Shown: positions 8,027 through 16,471, counted from the stretch's first letter. The stretch: 64,000 nt of DNA from Flexithrix dorotheae DSM 6795 (GCF_000379765.1 NZ_KB903509.1:124001-188000); one strand, 5' to 3'. A program made the numbers and translations. The notes: generated from the letters alone by a model not told the origin.

Positions 8027-8175
8027 TTGCGTTACAAACGCAATTCTCAGGCATCCTCGTTGAAAACAAGGATGATGAAAAAAATTAAATTTTAGCTACT
8101 GGACGAATTTTGCAAATTCGTCCTTGATATTATAGAAAGCAATAAATGCAGGGTTTTGTAAACCCGGTGGTTTGG
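8027..8175. repeat. REP-like cluster of four hairpins with 3-nt loops
   Basis: Four hairpins, each with a 3-nt loop, follow the stop of the 6523 gene: 8027-8043 (7-bp stem, loop aca), 8052-8074 (10-bp stem with one mismatch, loop gaa), 8101-8123 (10-bp perfect stem, loop tgc) and 8151-8165 (6-bp perfect stem, loop tgt). This matches the look of REP/BIME sequences, which are mobilised by RAYT transposases, though none is in the window. The first hairpin may also end transcription of the upstream gene. Confidence 0.65.
8099..8175. repeat. 77-bp direct repeat, copy 1
   Basis: This copy and 8643-8719 are the same length and differ at only 3 of 77 positions by eye. The unit contains the hairpins at 8101-8123 and 8151-8165 separated by 27 bp. 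The two copies flank the zinc-ribbon membrane gene at 8243-8626 in direct orientation. Confidence 0.9.
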
Positions 8176-8242
8176 CACATTCTATCTAAACCAATTTTTG
8201 ATTCAAAAAAAAGAACCTGGCTTAAATCAAAAATCAATTAGT

Positions 8243-8626
8243 ATGCTACAACTGTACACTAAATGTAAAAAATGCAGAAAGGAAATCAACTTTTTTTCAT
8301 TTGCTTCGGATAGATTTAAACTCGCTAAAGATCAAGGAGATGCAATAGAATTGATTTGTGAAAATTGTCACAGTAAAGAGAATTATCATGTAAATGATAT
8401 TAAAGCTGAAGGCAACAAGATTGTCAATTTGTTAGCCTTATTTATATCTATTTTTGGAACTATTGGCATTTGGCTTTTCATTTGGGACTTTCTTTTTAAA
8501 TTAACCAATGTATTTGCTATTGGAAACTTAATTGCAATTACAATTTTTCCTTCCTCATTTTATTCCATATTTCAATATTCCCAAAGAGAGCGAATTCGGT
8601 ATTTTAACATTAAATATTATATCTAA
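8243..8626 (+). CDS. Zinc-ribbon membrane protein between direct repeats, 127 aa
   Basis: Unrecognised family. The protein has an N-terminal zinc ribbon with two CxxC pairs (CKKC near residue 8 and CENC about 35 residues later) followed by two strongly hydrophobic segments (LLALFISIFGTIGIWLFIW and a second around AIGNLIAITIFPSSF). The tail is short and basic, with SQRERIRYFNIKYY. The frame is open from TTG at 8198, but ATG at 8243 starts directly before LQLYTKCKKC and is preferred. The gene lies exactly between the two 77-bp repeats, with no partner. It is likely an inner-membrane protein with a cytoplasmic metal-binding head. Confidence 0.6.
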   Translation: MLQLYTKCKKCRKEINFFSFASDRFKLAKDQGDAIELICENCHSKENYHVNDIKAEGNKIVNLLALFISIFGTIGIWLFIWDFLFKLTNVFAIGNLIAITIFPSSFYSIFQYSQRERIRYFNIKYYI

Positions 8627-8642
8627 ATATTCTCCCCAACCG

Positions 8643-8719
8643 CTGGACGAATTTTGCAAATTCATCCTTGATATTATAAAAAGCAATAAATGCAGGGTTT
8701 TGTAAACCCGGTGATTTGG
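8643..8719. repeat. 77-bp direct repeat, copy 2
   Basis: Second copy of the REP-like unit, 17 bp after the stop of the zinc-ribbon gene. The first stem keeps one G-T pair in place of a G-C (ggacgaattt / aaattcatcc, 8645-8667) and the second hairpin (8695-8709) is unchanged, so folding is conserved despite the base changes. Confidence 0.9.
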
Positions 8720-8778
8720 TAAAATCAAAAAGATTCCCTCCCCCAAATATTAAAATATGGAACCTTTTCCCAATTTCC

Positions 8779-8786
8779 TATCTTTG
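8779..8786 (+). promoter_or_regulatory. -7 box TATCTTTG before mnmA
   Basis: A perfect match to TAnnTTTG ends 24 bp before the mnmA ATG, giving a leader of about 18 nt. No clear TTTG was found at the -33 position. The box shows that mnmA is transcribed apart from the upstream repeat-flanked gene. Confidence 0.5.
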
Positions 8787-8810
8787 CATAAAAAATGATA
8801 ATTTAATAAA

Positions 8811-10004
8811 ATGGCTAGAGTAATTATTGGGCTTTCCGGAGGAGTAGATTCGAGTGTGGCGGCACATTTGTTAATCGAACAGGGTCATGAAGTGATTGCG
8901 CTTTTTATGCGTAACTGGCATGATGAATCGGTGATTATCAGTGAGGAATGCCCATGGATAGAAGACAGTAATGACGCCTTGATTGTGGCGGAAAAGTTGG
9001 GGATTCCATTCCAAACTATTGACCTGAGCAAGGAATATAAAGAAAGGATTGTGGATTATATGTTTGGGGAATATGAAGCTGGCAGGACCCCAAACCCGGA
9101 TGTGTTGTGTAACCGGGAAATTAAGTTTGATGTATTCTTGGAAACAGCGCTGAAATTAGGGGCGGATTATGTAGCCACCGGGCATTATTGCCGCAAAGAA
9201 ACTATTGTAGAAAACGGAAAGGAAGTACACAAGCTACTTGCCGGAAAAGATAACAATAAGGACCAGAGTTATTTCCTTTGTCAACTGTCACAAGAACAGC
9301 TGGCAAAAGCCATGTTCCCCATTGGCGAATTGACTAAACCGGAAGTACGAAAAATTGCCAAAGAACTGGATTTGGTAACTGCTGAAAAGAAGGATTCACA
9401 AGGATTGTGTTTTGTGGGTAAAGTGCGTTTACCTGAATTTTTGCAACAGCAATTGAAGCCTAAAAAAGGTAAAATTCTGGAGGTGCCAGCCGATGCTGAA
9501 AACTTCAACAGACCTGTGGTAAATTTTGAGCAAACCATAAATTCAGAAGCATTGAAAACTGTTTCTGCTCCCTTCGAATATACGGCTACGGATGGAAAAG
9601 AAGTGGGAGAACATCAGGGTGCGCATTATTTTACTATTGGTCAGCGCAAAGGCATGAATGTGGGCGGAACACCGGAGCCTTTGTTTGTGATTGGAACGGA
9701 TGTAAAGGAAAACATCATTTATACCGGACAGGGGAAAAACCATCCCGGACTTTACAGAAATGGCCTTTACATTAAAAACAAAGATATCCACTGGGTGAGA
9801 CCGGATAAGGCATTAAAACCGGGGCAATCCGCTTCATTTTTAACCCGAATCCGGTACAGACAGGATCTGGAAGCATCTACTCTGTATAGGGAAGAAGATG
9901 GTTTATACATCATTTTCAAAAACCCTCAAATGGGCATCACTCCAGGGCAGTTTGCCGCCTGGTATGATGATGAAGAGTTAGTTGGGTCTGGAGTGATTGA
10001 TTGA
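8811..10004 (+). CDS. mnmA: tRNA-specific 2-thiouridylase MnmA
   Basis: MnmA puts sulfur on U34 of tRNAs for Lys, Glu and Gln, using ATP and a sulfur relay. The PP-loop is SGGVDSS at residues 9-15. The two catalytic cysteines are Cys100 ([10 protein letters not shown]) and Cys200 (SQGLCFVGK). The family blocks TGHYCR, KDQSYFL and [15 protein letters not shown] are present, as is the C-terminal barrel ending in [16 protein letters not shown]. Length 397 is slightly above the usual 360-375 because of an insertion around residues 220-250 (for example [19 protein letters not shown]), typical of the Bacteroidota form. It has its own -7 box and terminator. Confidence 0.97.
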   Translation: MARVIIGLSGGVDSSVAAHLLIEQGHEVIALFMRNWHDESVIISEECPWIEDSNDALIVAEKLGIPFQTIDLSKEYKERIVDYMFGEYEAGRTPNPDVLCNREIKFDVFLETALKLGADYVATGHYCRKETIVENGKEVHKLLAGKDNNKDQSYFLCQLSQEQLAKAMFPIGELTKPEVRKIAKELDLVTAEKKDSQGLCFVGKVRLPEFLQQQLKPKKGKILEVPADAENFNRPVVNFEQTINSEALKTVSAPFEYTATDGKEVGEHQGAHYFTIGQRKGMNVGGTPEPLFVIGTDVKENIIYTGQGKNHPGLYRNGLYIKNKDIHWVRPDKALKPGQSASFLTRIRYRQDLEASTLYREEDGLYIIFKNPQMGITPGQFAAWYDDEELVGSGVID

Positions 10005-10008
10005 TATT

Positions 10009-10039
10009 AAAAGCAGGGTTCCGGAGAAACTCTGCTTTT
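10009..10039 (+). terminator. Intrinsic terminator after mnmA
   Basis: The arms aaaagcaggg (10009-10018) and ctctgctttt (10030-10039) pair over 10 bp with one G-T wobble around an 11-nt loop, 5 bp after the mnmA stop. The T-run is part of the right arm. Confidence 0.65.
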
Positions 10040-10072
10040 GCATCGTTCTCATCCCCATAAAAAATTAAATTA

Positions 10073-10474
10073 TCACAAGCTCCTCAAAAACCTACCCTGC
10101 AAAAAAGCCAGAACACTAACAATCACAGCCACATTAATTATGAGGAAATAGCCCATTTTTGTAATGGGGAATGGTGGAAAAATTATTAGGATAAAACTTC
10201 CAATTACCCATAACCAATCCTGAATAATTATTCCTTTTACCTGTTTCAAATCAGGCTGTTCTTTGCTCGCCTGAAATACAATGTTTAGGGCAAATAAAAT
10301 CAGTCCTGCCCCAATGAACAACAATATCAGAGGCTGCTCCAAACCTATGAACTGGCTTAAAAATTGATAAAAAAGGATGAATATAAGACCACTGGAAGCT
10401 GAAAACAGGGCATTGATGTAAAGTACTTTTTTAAGGTTGCTTAGATTTCGCTTTATTATTTGTTCCATGATCAT
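10073..10474 (-). CDS. Four-helix membrane protein, unknown function
   Basis: A 133-residue integral membrane protein with four hydrophobic segments (about residues 18-38, 46-66, 84-101 and 108-126) and short basic ends, so it is likely in the inner membrane with both ends in the cytoplasm. No family is recognised with certainty; small proteins of this build occur next to SRPBCC genes in Bacteroidota. Its start abuts the stop of the SRPBCC gene (10474/10475), so the two are translationally coupled. A second possible start is the Met at residue 3 (MEQIIKRN). Confidence 0.65.
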   Translation of the reverse strand: MIMEQIIKRNLSNLKKVLYINALFSASSGLIFILFYQFLSQFIGLEQPLILLFIGAGLILFALNIVFQASKEQPDLKQVKGIIIQDWLWVIGSFILIIFPPFPITKMGYFLIINVAVIVSVLAFLQGRFLRSL

Positions 10475-10930
10475 CTATTTTTGGTTTTCAAGCATAACAC
10501 TTTCCCCTTCTACCACCTGCTTCAAGGCTTCATTCATTTTTATAAACTCCGCTTCTGTTTGTGTCTTGATTTTCTTTAAAATCATTCCTGATAACAGACC
10601 TGAGAACTGCTCTCCCTGTGTGAGTTTAACTTTTTTTGCTGAAACTTCCTCCAAATGAAAGAAGTGGTAACCATCGAAAATTCCGGGGATCCAAAGGCTT
10701 CCTAACCAGGAGAAATATTCATTTTTCCGCACTGATTTGATTACCGGTTTAAATACCATTTTCTGATTTCCATTTTTCATGGTATTCACAATTCGATTTC
10801 CTTTTTCCACCCTGCCTTTCGACTCCACAATAAATGGATTCCAGTTTTGATAATTTTCATTATTGGTTAAAACTGACCAGACTTCTTCTTTTGAGGCATT
10901 TATGGTAATTTCTGTGTTGATGCTTTTCAT
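10475..10930 (-). CDS. SRPBCC (START-like) domain protein
   Basis: A 151-residue polyketide-cyclase/START-like fold protein that probably binds a hydrophobic ligand. The characteristic N-terminal block is INASKEEVWSVLTNNENYQNWNPF (the first 20 residues are diagnostic: helix with KEEVW and NYQNWNPF), followed by strands ending in YHFFHLEEVSAKKVKLTQGEQF and a C-terminal helix with MNEALKQVVEG. No signal peptide. It heads a two-gene unit with the membrane protein and is divergent from the AraC-type regulator at 11065, which could therefore control it; that is an inference from position only. Confidence 0.8.
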   Translation of the reverse strand: MKSINTEITINASKEEVWSVLTNNENYQNWNPFIVESKGRVEKGNRIVNTMKNGNQKMVFKPVIKSVRKNEYFSWLGSLWIPGIFDGYHFFHLEEVSAKKVKLTQGEQFSGLLSGMILKKIKTQTEAEFIKMNEALKQVVEGESVMLENQK

Positions 10931-11002
10931 TACTTCTTTTTTGGTTTACCATTCAAAATTGCCGGAATTCCTAAACTTAATTTTGACGAATAATGACAAT
11001 CA

Positions 11003-11033
11003 ATTGACATTTCACGACAAAAACTTATTTTTG
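11003..11033 (+). promoter_or_regulatory. Promoter of the AraC-type gene
   Basis: A perfect -7 box TATTTTTG (11026-11033) is preceded by ATTG (11003-11006) with a 19-bp spacer, matching the Bacteroidota TTTG/TAnnTTTG pattern. The box ends 31 bp before the ATG at 11065. The direct sequence ttgaca/ttcacgaca around 11004-11020 may also hold a regulator site. Confidence 0.55.
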
Positions 11034-11064
11034 ATAAAAACCTAACCCTCAAGCTTTTAAAAAA

Positions 11065-12099
11065 ATGGATTTCAGTGCCCGGTACATCAGAAATATAATA
11101 TTCTTTGCCTCCAGACAGGGAGCAGATTTTGAAGTGCTTCTCAAAACCACAGGACTTACCATCGAAGAATTGGGAGCAGAGGACCTCAGACTGGATGAAA
11201 AAATCTATAATGAGGTGGTGGAAAAAGCAGTTGCTTTAAGTAAAGATGATTTATTTGGGTTGCACTTGGGAGATTACCTGAATTTATCGGCTGTAGGTCT
11301 GGTTGGCCAAATTGCCCAGACCAGTAAAAATATAAAGGAAGCGCTACAACATATTTGCCATTTTGCCAGCCTGGGCTGTAAAGCATTACCCATGGAATTA
11401 TCCATTGGGACGAATACTTTCCAACTTTCGCTTACTCCGGATATTGAATGGGTAAAAGAATCTCCTGTAGCAGTAGAGCATACTTTAATGGCTACTATAG
11501 CCTTCACACTCAAAGAATTTCAAACCCTCACTTTAAAAAAACATCATCCTTTAAAAATTCATTTTTCCACTGTAAAAGAGAGAAAAACCGGGGAAATAAC
11601 AGAAATTCTAGGTGCACCAATTCTTTTTGGTGAAAATGAAAATGCCATTATTTTCGATAAAAAATACCTGCATGAACCCATCATTTCCAGTGATTATCGA
11701 TTACATAGTATTTTGGTGGAACACGCCAACCAAAAGCTGGCTGCCCAGCAGGTGAAAAGCTCAGATTCCGCTTTGTTGAAAATGATTAAGGATACCATCA
11801 TCAACCTGGCACAGCCGGCTCTGCCTTCCATAGAACAAGTGGCGTCCAACCTGAATTTGACTGTCAGAACCTTGCAGCGAAAACTTAAGCAGGAAAACCA
11901 AACCTTTAAAGCACTTACCGAGGAAATTAAAAAAGAATTTGCCATCTCCTACCTGAAAAGAAAAGACCTGAATATCGGAGATATCGCCTTCCTATTGGGC
12001 TATGCAGAACCCAGCCCATTTATCCGCTCATTCAAAAAATGGACTGGGAAATCCCCTACTTCATTCAGGAATGAATTTGTGAAAGACGCTGGATTTTAA
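11065..12099 (+). CDS. AraC-family transcriptional regulator (OruR-like)
   Basis: A 344-residue regulator with an N-terminal sensing domain of the type found in OruR/ArgR-like AraC proteins (LLKTTGLTIEELGAEDLRLD and FGLHLGDYLNLSAVGLVGQI) and a C-terminal DNA-binding domain of about 95 residues with two helix-turn-helix units: LPSIEQVASNLNLTVRTLQRK and IGDIAFLLGYAEPSPFIRSF, then KKWTGKSPTSFRNEF. The inducer is unknown. Divergence from the SRPBCC/membrane pair suggests a local target. The last 4 bp overlap the stop end of the convergent BlaR1-like gene, so no terminator separates them. Confidence 0.88.
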   Translation: MDFSARYIRNIIFFASRQGADFEVLLKTTGLTIEELGAEDLRLDEKIYNEVVEKAVALSKDDLFGLHLGDYLNLSAVGLVGQIAQTSKNIKEALQHICHFASLGCKALPMELSIGTNTFQLSLTPDIEWVKESPVAVEHTLMATIAFTLKEFQTLTLKKHHPLKIHFSTVKERKTGEITEILGAPILFGENENAIIFDKKYLHEPIISSDYRLHSILVEHANQKLAAQQVKSSDSALLKMIKDTIINLAQPALPSIEQVASNLNLTVRTLQRKLKQENQTFKALTEEIKKEFAISYLKRKDLNIGDIAFLLGYAEPSPFIRSFKKWTGKSPTSFRNEFVKDAGF

Positions 12100-13814
12100 T
12101 CGTAAAATTCATAAGCAAAGTTGATCGTAAACTCCAATTGATTATTGGAATTATAAACCTGATTGCTGGTTCTAAGCCCATTTTCATCATAGAAATATTG
12201 TGCTTTCCTTTTAAATTCTGATTTGTCAAAAGAGGAATAGGTATCGATCAACTGTTTGTCATTATAGGTGAGATGTCCTTCAGTTTGATACACCTTGCTT
12301 CCATTATTTAATAGGAATTTCCTTTGTAGAAGTAACTTCCCTTTATCATCAAAAATAAAATCTCTTCCTGATCCAAGCTGGAAAAACCCTTCGTTGATCC
12401 CAGAATACCACACTTCCTCCTTTATTCGTTTCCCTTTTTCAAAATAATTCTCTGTCCTGGATTTAAAAGAATGTTTTGCATTTTTGCCTTCCAAGTTAAA
12501 CTCCTGTGTATTTGTGTATTTAACAACATTCCCCCCACTTAGTACTTTTTTTTCATCGGCATTTAACTCAAATACTTTTTGAAGTTTTGGATCCATAACG
12601 ATCTCTGAATGGCTAAAGTTATAAATATAGCCATCAATTAACCAATGTACATCATTTTGGGTAGCTTGAAATAATAGTTGTGGATTCTTTTGGTAGTATG
12701 AAAGTTCTTTATTTGGTCTTAAAACATCACTATAAGATGTCCTTATCGTTTCAACCTTCCCCTCCATATCAAAATAAACTTCTCCAATTACAGTCCCGTT
12801 TTTTTCTGGCTGATCTCCCATTTCATCTACGTAGTAGGACTTTATTGATTTGATTTTTCTTTGGGCCACCTCTCCTGATCCAGTGATTTCTGCAAAATCT
12901 TCTTTTACGCAGGAGAAAGTAAAAAAGAGCAAACCAATTATCGGAAGCGAAAGCAGAAAATTCAGTTTTGAAATCGGAGAAGATTTGATTCTGGTTAACA
13001 TTTTTATTCTGTGTTTTAAAGGTAAAAAAGCAAAGGAATTGGTTAGTAAAACAATTTTATTTCCCGTAGCAAGTGTGAGCATTTTCTGAGCATAAAACTT
13101 GGGTTTTTCTCCCATGGCATTGGCATCAGCCAAATATTCATGGATTTGCCGAAGGTCTCTTTTGAATAAATAAATCACCGGATTGAACCAAAGAAGGATG
13201 GTGGCCAACTCAAATATTAAAATATCAAGGGAATGCCACTGTTTTACATGAGTCATTTCATGTTTTAAAATTTCCCTATCAATTAGCTTTTCCTCATCAA
13301 TTAATACCCATAGAAAAAAGGAACTAGGTTGAAAACCTACAGGCATTTTCACCCAGGTGAACCCTCTCCTACTTTCCCGGGGACTGGTTCTAATCAGTTT
13401 TATTAATTTAATAATTCCCCTAAAAAACCTAATACTTGCAAGCAAGGTCCCCAAAAGATAAATGGCAACAAATGATATTTTCCAATCCCAAGAACCCGAC
13501 TTTTCTTCAATATAATTTTCACTCAAAGAAATGCTTTCGTTTTCCGAATTTGGCAAGGCATCTTCATGTTCAAAACCCGCAGATTCCACTTTGTTATTGT
13601 CCAAAATAATTTGATATAAATCTTTTGGTATCGGAGTTTCTTCCTGAGTCACCTGGATATTTAAAGCAGGAATTATAAAGCTTAATACCAGACTTCCCAA
13701 CAAATAAAATCGGTTCCATTGGAAATGGGTGAGCTTTTTAAAAACAAGGAAATATAAAAGATAGCAAGAAATCAGGCAGGCACTTGTTTCGAGCAGGTAT
13801 ATCAAAAACTTCAT
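12096..13814 (-). CDS. BlaR1/M56-type membrane metalloprotease, without BlaI
   Basis: An M56 peptidase family membrane protein of 572 residues. Early membrane helices are at about 4-25, 35-52 and 112-131. The zinc motif HEMTH is at 185-189 (His185, Glu186, His189), with IHEYLAD (Glu226) as the likely third ligand. A last helix at 284-300 ends in FTFSC (Cys302). In BlaR1/MecR1 systems such a protease is paired with a BlaI repressor; none lies upstream here. The C-terminal 270 residues are not a penicillin-binding or TonB domain: they contain repeats such as GEVYFDMEGKVETIRTSYSD and AQYFYDENGLRTSNQVYNS, resembling YD/MORN-like antitoxin-type repeats. The target is unknown. Confidence 0.75.
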   Translation of the reverse strand: MKFLIYLLETSACLISCYLLYFLVFKKLTHFQWNRFYLLGSLVLSFIIPALNIQVTQEETPIPKDLYQIILDNNKVESAGFEHEDALPNSENESISLSENYIEEKSGSWDWKISFVAIYLLGTLLASIRFFRGIIKLIKLIRTSPRESRRGFTWVKMPVGFQPSSFFLWVLIDEEKLIDREILKHEMTHVKQWHSLDILIFELATILLWFNPVIYLFKRDLRQIHEYLADANAMGEKPKFYAQKMLTLATGNKIVLLTNSFAFLPLKHRIKMLTRIKSSPISKLNFLLSLPIIGLLFFTFSCVKEDFAEITGSGEVAQRKIKSIKSYYVDEMGDQPEKNGTVIGEVYFDMEGKVETIRTSYSDVLRPNKELSYYQKNPQLLFQATQNDVHWLIDGYIYNFSHSEIVMDPKLQKVFELNADEKKVLSGGNVVKYTNTQEFNLEGKNAKHSFKSRTENYFEKGKRIKEEVWYSGINEGFFQLGSGRDFIFDDKGKLLLQRKFLLNNGSKVYQTEGHLTYNDKQLIDTYSSFDKSEFKRKAQYFYDENGLRTSNQVYNSNNQLEFTINFAYEFYD

Positions 13815-14071
13815 TTCGCAAAAAGATGTAGAATTAAAATTTAATTCTATTTATCAATTAAGTTAAAAACAAAATTACAGCTCTAATATAAAACGTATTT
13901 TTCAGTTTTACAACTAAATCATAAGTTTTAAAACTTACAACAAAGTTGTTTTTAATAAAGACGCTCCAAATCGCCCTTCAGAAGTTGATTTTTCTGTTTT
14001 ATTCATCAAATGCATACCGAATGAAATTGAATAATTAAATTAGAGGAAATTAAACTAACTCAAAACAGAAA
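13815..14071. other. Divergent intergenic region
   Basis: This 257-bp gap separates the divergent BlaR1-like and BNR_4 genes. It is A+T rich and must contain both promoters, but no consensus -7/-33 pair was found. The place normally held by a blaI gene upstream of BlaR1 is empty. Confidence 0.5.
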
Positions 14072-15475
14072 ATGAAAAGAAACTATCTCAGCCTTTTACT
14101 ATTTGCCTTCATCATTACTCACCTTCACGCTCAGAAAAAGAAAGATCTTTCGGGAACTAACATCGATGGTTACAAAGCGATCTGGTTTGAGCTCAACCAG
14201 AAATACCCTCATGGGGACAAATATTCAGGAGCCTTGGGTACTTATACGGCCAAACATAACCCGATGGCAATCTATGCTGAACAAGTGAATAAAACATTTT
14301 TTGTGTATGGAGGCACAACTGGTAAAGATGAAAAGTATCTGCTTTGCATGGCTGGTGTTTTTGACCACAATACAAAAATGGTTAGCAGGCCTGTGGTAGT
14401 TTACGACAAAAAAGGCGTAGATGATCCGCATGATAATCCCAGTATCCAGATGGATAAGGATGGCTATATTTGGGTATTTGTCAGCGGAAGAGGAACAAAA
14501 AGGATGGGTTTTAAATACAAAAGCGAAAAACCTTATGATATTTCCAGGTTTAAATTAATTACCGAGGAAGAAATGACTTATCCTCAGACAGTTTATCAGA
14601 AAGGCAAGGGATTTTTTCATTTCTTCACCAAATATACCGGGGTGCGGGAACTGTATTTTGAAACCAGCCCGGATGGTGAAAACTGGACGGATGACCAAAA
14701 ACTTGCCGGAATTGTGGAAGAAGGAGCAGAAAAAGCCGGTCATTATCAAACTACCGGGCGATTTGAAAATACTATTGCCACTTTCTTTAACAGGCATCCC
14801 AATGGCAATGTGGACAAAAGAACAGATTTATACTATTTACAAACCAAAGATTTTGGCCAAACCTGGACTACAGTGGATGGACAAAAAATGGAGATTCCAT
14901 TGGAAAAGGTGGCCATTCCCCCCAGAGTGGTTGACTATCAGTCACCAGGCAAAAATGTGTATATGAAAGACATGAATTTTGATGAAAAGGGAAATCCGGT
15001 TTGTTTGTATATCACCAGTGGTGGCCACGAGCCCGGTCCTGATAATGATCCAAGAGACTGGCGGGTGACTTACTGGAACGGAGCTGCCTGGGAAACCAGT
15101 ATTATCTGCCAGTCCGATCATAATTACGATATGGGCAGTTTGTATATTTCAGCAACAGAATGGAAGGTAATTGGTCCCACAATAGATGGTCCTCAAAAAT
15201 ACGGTACAGGTGGGGAAATCGTCTTCTGGAAAAGCACCGATAAGGGTAAAACCTGGACTATGGAAAAACAAGTTACCAGGGATAGTCCGTTGAACCACAG
15301 CTACATGAGAAGACCTTTAAATGCAAAAGATCCCTTTTATTATTTCTGGGCAGATGGCAATCCTGACAAATTAAGTATTTCCCAACTTTATTTTGGCGAT
15401 AGCCAGGGCAATGTGTGGCAACTCCCTTATACCATGAAAAAGGATTGGGCAAAGCCTGTTAAAGTGAAGTTTTAA
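14072..15475 (+). CDS. Exported BNR_4 beta-propeller, possible polysaccharide lyase
   Basis: A 467-residue protein with a signal peptide cleaved after about residue 20 (THLHA-Q). It belongs to the BNR_4 type of seven-bladed propellers: typical blocks are YSGALGTYTAKHNPMAIYAE (about 51-70), FFVYGGTTGKDEKYLLCMAG, DDPHDNPSIQMDKDGYIWVF (about 117-136) and Asp-box-like ends such as STDKGKTWT. Several polysaccharide lyase families, including ulvan lyases PL24 and PL25, use this fold with similar His-rich blocks. Assigning a lyase is therefore reasonable but not proven, and it may be a plain sugar-binding propeller. There is no T9SS tail, so it is probably periplasmic. Monocistronic, with 200 bp to the proteorhodopsin gene. 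Confidence 0.7.
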   Translation: MKRNYLSLLLFAFIITHLHAQKKKDLSGTNIDGYKAIWFELNQKYPHGDKYSGALGTYTAKHNPMAIYAEQVNKTFFVYGGTTGKDEKYLLCMAGVFDHNTKMVSRPVVVYDKKGVDDPHDNPSIQMDKDGYIWVFVSGRGTKRMGFKYKSEKPYDISRFKLITEEEMTYPQTVYQKGKGFFHFFTKYTGVRELYFETSPDGENWTDDQKLAGIVEEGAEKAGHYQTTGRFENTIATFFNRHPNGNVDKRTDLYYLQTKDFGQTWTTVDGQKMEIPLEKVAIPPRVVDYQSPGKNVYMKDMNFDEKGNPVCLYITSGGHEPGPDNDPRDWRVTYWNGAAWETSIICQSDHNYDMGSLYISATEWKVIGPTIDGPQKYGTGGEIVFWKSTDKGKTWTMEKQVTRDSPLNHSYMRRPLNAKDPFYYFWADGNPDKLSISQLYFGDSQGNVWQLPYTMKKDWAKPVKVKF

Positions 15476-15675
15476 GTAACTATCCAAATATCCACTTTCC
15501 TAAGCATTCAAACCATTTTACCTGCATTTTAAAGAAATGCGGTACGAGGATGGGATTGATTTCCAAAAACCAGATTGGACTTCCAATAATTTTATTTTGT
15601 TCAATAATTTTTGAAAATACTTAAACAAAAATCATAACCTATGGTTTCCCTAGTAAACCTTAACAAATTAACGCT

Positions 15676-16428
15676 ATGATATTTTCAGAAATAATTGCTA
15701 TTCCAAAAGATGATCCTGTTGCTTTTACATTTTTCACAGGATACATGGCCATGATGGCCGCTTCAGTATTTTTCTTTTTCGAAAGAGGAAGAGTAGATGG
15801 TAAGTGGAAATTGTCCCTGCTTATCTCCGGATTGATAACAGGTATTGCCGCTGTTCATTATTATTACATGAGGGATTATTACATGGTAACAGGGGAAAAT
15901 CCCACATCCTTAAGGTACATAGACTGGACGCTTACAGTTCCCTTAATGTGTGTAGAGTTTTATCTTCTTACCAAATATGCCGGTGCAAAGGTTAGTTTAC
16001 TTTGGAAATTGATTATTGCCTCAGTATGGATGCTGGTATTAGGTTACATTGGTGAGGCCTATAATCCTGAAGGGGGAAGTACCACTCATTCGGTAGTATA
16101 TGGCTTTTTATCTACATTAGGTTATGTCTATATCCTGTATACGGCCTGGTTTGGTGAAGTTGCTCATCTTGCAGTAAAAAGTAACAGTGGGGTAATTAAG
16201 AAAGGAGTAAGGTATTTGGCCTGGTTTGTTTTAGTTGGATGGGCTATTTATCCAATTGGGTACATGTGTATGCCTGGCGGATGGTTAAATATTGCTTTTG
16301 GACTGGGTCCAACAAATGTTGATCTTTTCTACAATATAGCCGATGCCATTAATAAAATTGGTTTTGGTTTAGTGGTTTATAACATTGCCATAACCGAATC
16401 CAGTAAAAACAAAGCTGTGGGAGCTTAA
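15676..16428 (+). CDS. Proteorhodopsin, light-driven proton pump (green-type)
   Basis: A seven-helix retinal protein of 250 residues. Aligning by the helix C block YIDWTLTVPLMCVEF gives Asp83 (proton acceptor, GPR Asp97), Thr87 (Thr101), Met91 (tuning site 105) and Glu94 (proton donor, Glu108): the DTE motif of proton pumps. His61 matches GPR His75 with the same offset of 14, and Lys227 in DAINKIGFG carries retinal. Met at 105 is typical of green-absorbing proteins from Bacteroidota. It likely adds to the proton gradient when carbon is scarce. The Blh gene that makes retinal follows 223 bp later. No signal peptide is evident. The sequence gives no sign of sodium (NDQ) or chloride (NTQ) motifs. 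Confidence 0.97.
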   Translation: MIFSEIIAIPKDDPVAFTFFTGYMAMMAASVFFFFERGRVDGKWKLSLLISGLITGIAAVHYYYMRDYYMVTGENPTSLRYIDWTLTVPLMCVEFYLLTKYAGAKVSLLWKLIIASVWMLVLGYIGEAYNPEGGSTTHSVVYGFLSTLGYVYILYTAWFGEVAHLAVKSNSGVIKKGVRYLAWFVLVGWAIYPIGYMCMPGGWLNIAFGLGPTNVDLFYNIADAINKIGFGLVVYNIAITESSKNKAVGA

Positions 16429-16449
16429 TAAATTCTAATTCAAATGGAA

Positions 16450-16471
16450 GGGAGGAAAATTCCTTCCTCCC
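16450..16471 (+). terminator. Hairpin without T-run after proteorhodopsin
   Basis: The arms gggaggaa (16450-16457) and ttcctccc (16464-16471) form a perfect 8-bp stem with a 6-nt loop, 21 bp after the stop. There is no T-run, so it could be a weak terminator, a partial one, or an mRNA 3'-end stabiliser that lowers expression of blh relative to the pump. Confidence 0.45.

Noticed and set aside
15593-15613. Promoter boxes before proteorhodopsin (TATTTTG, TAATTTTTG)
   Set aside because: Each has one base too few or too many for TAnnTTTG, and no -33 TTTG has the right spacing, so no promoter is called.
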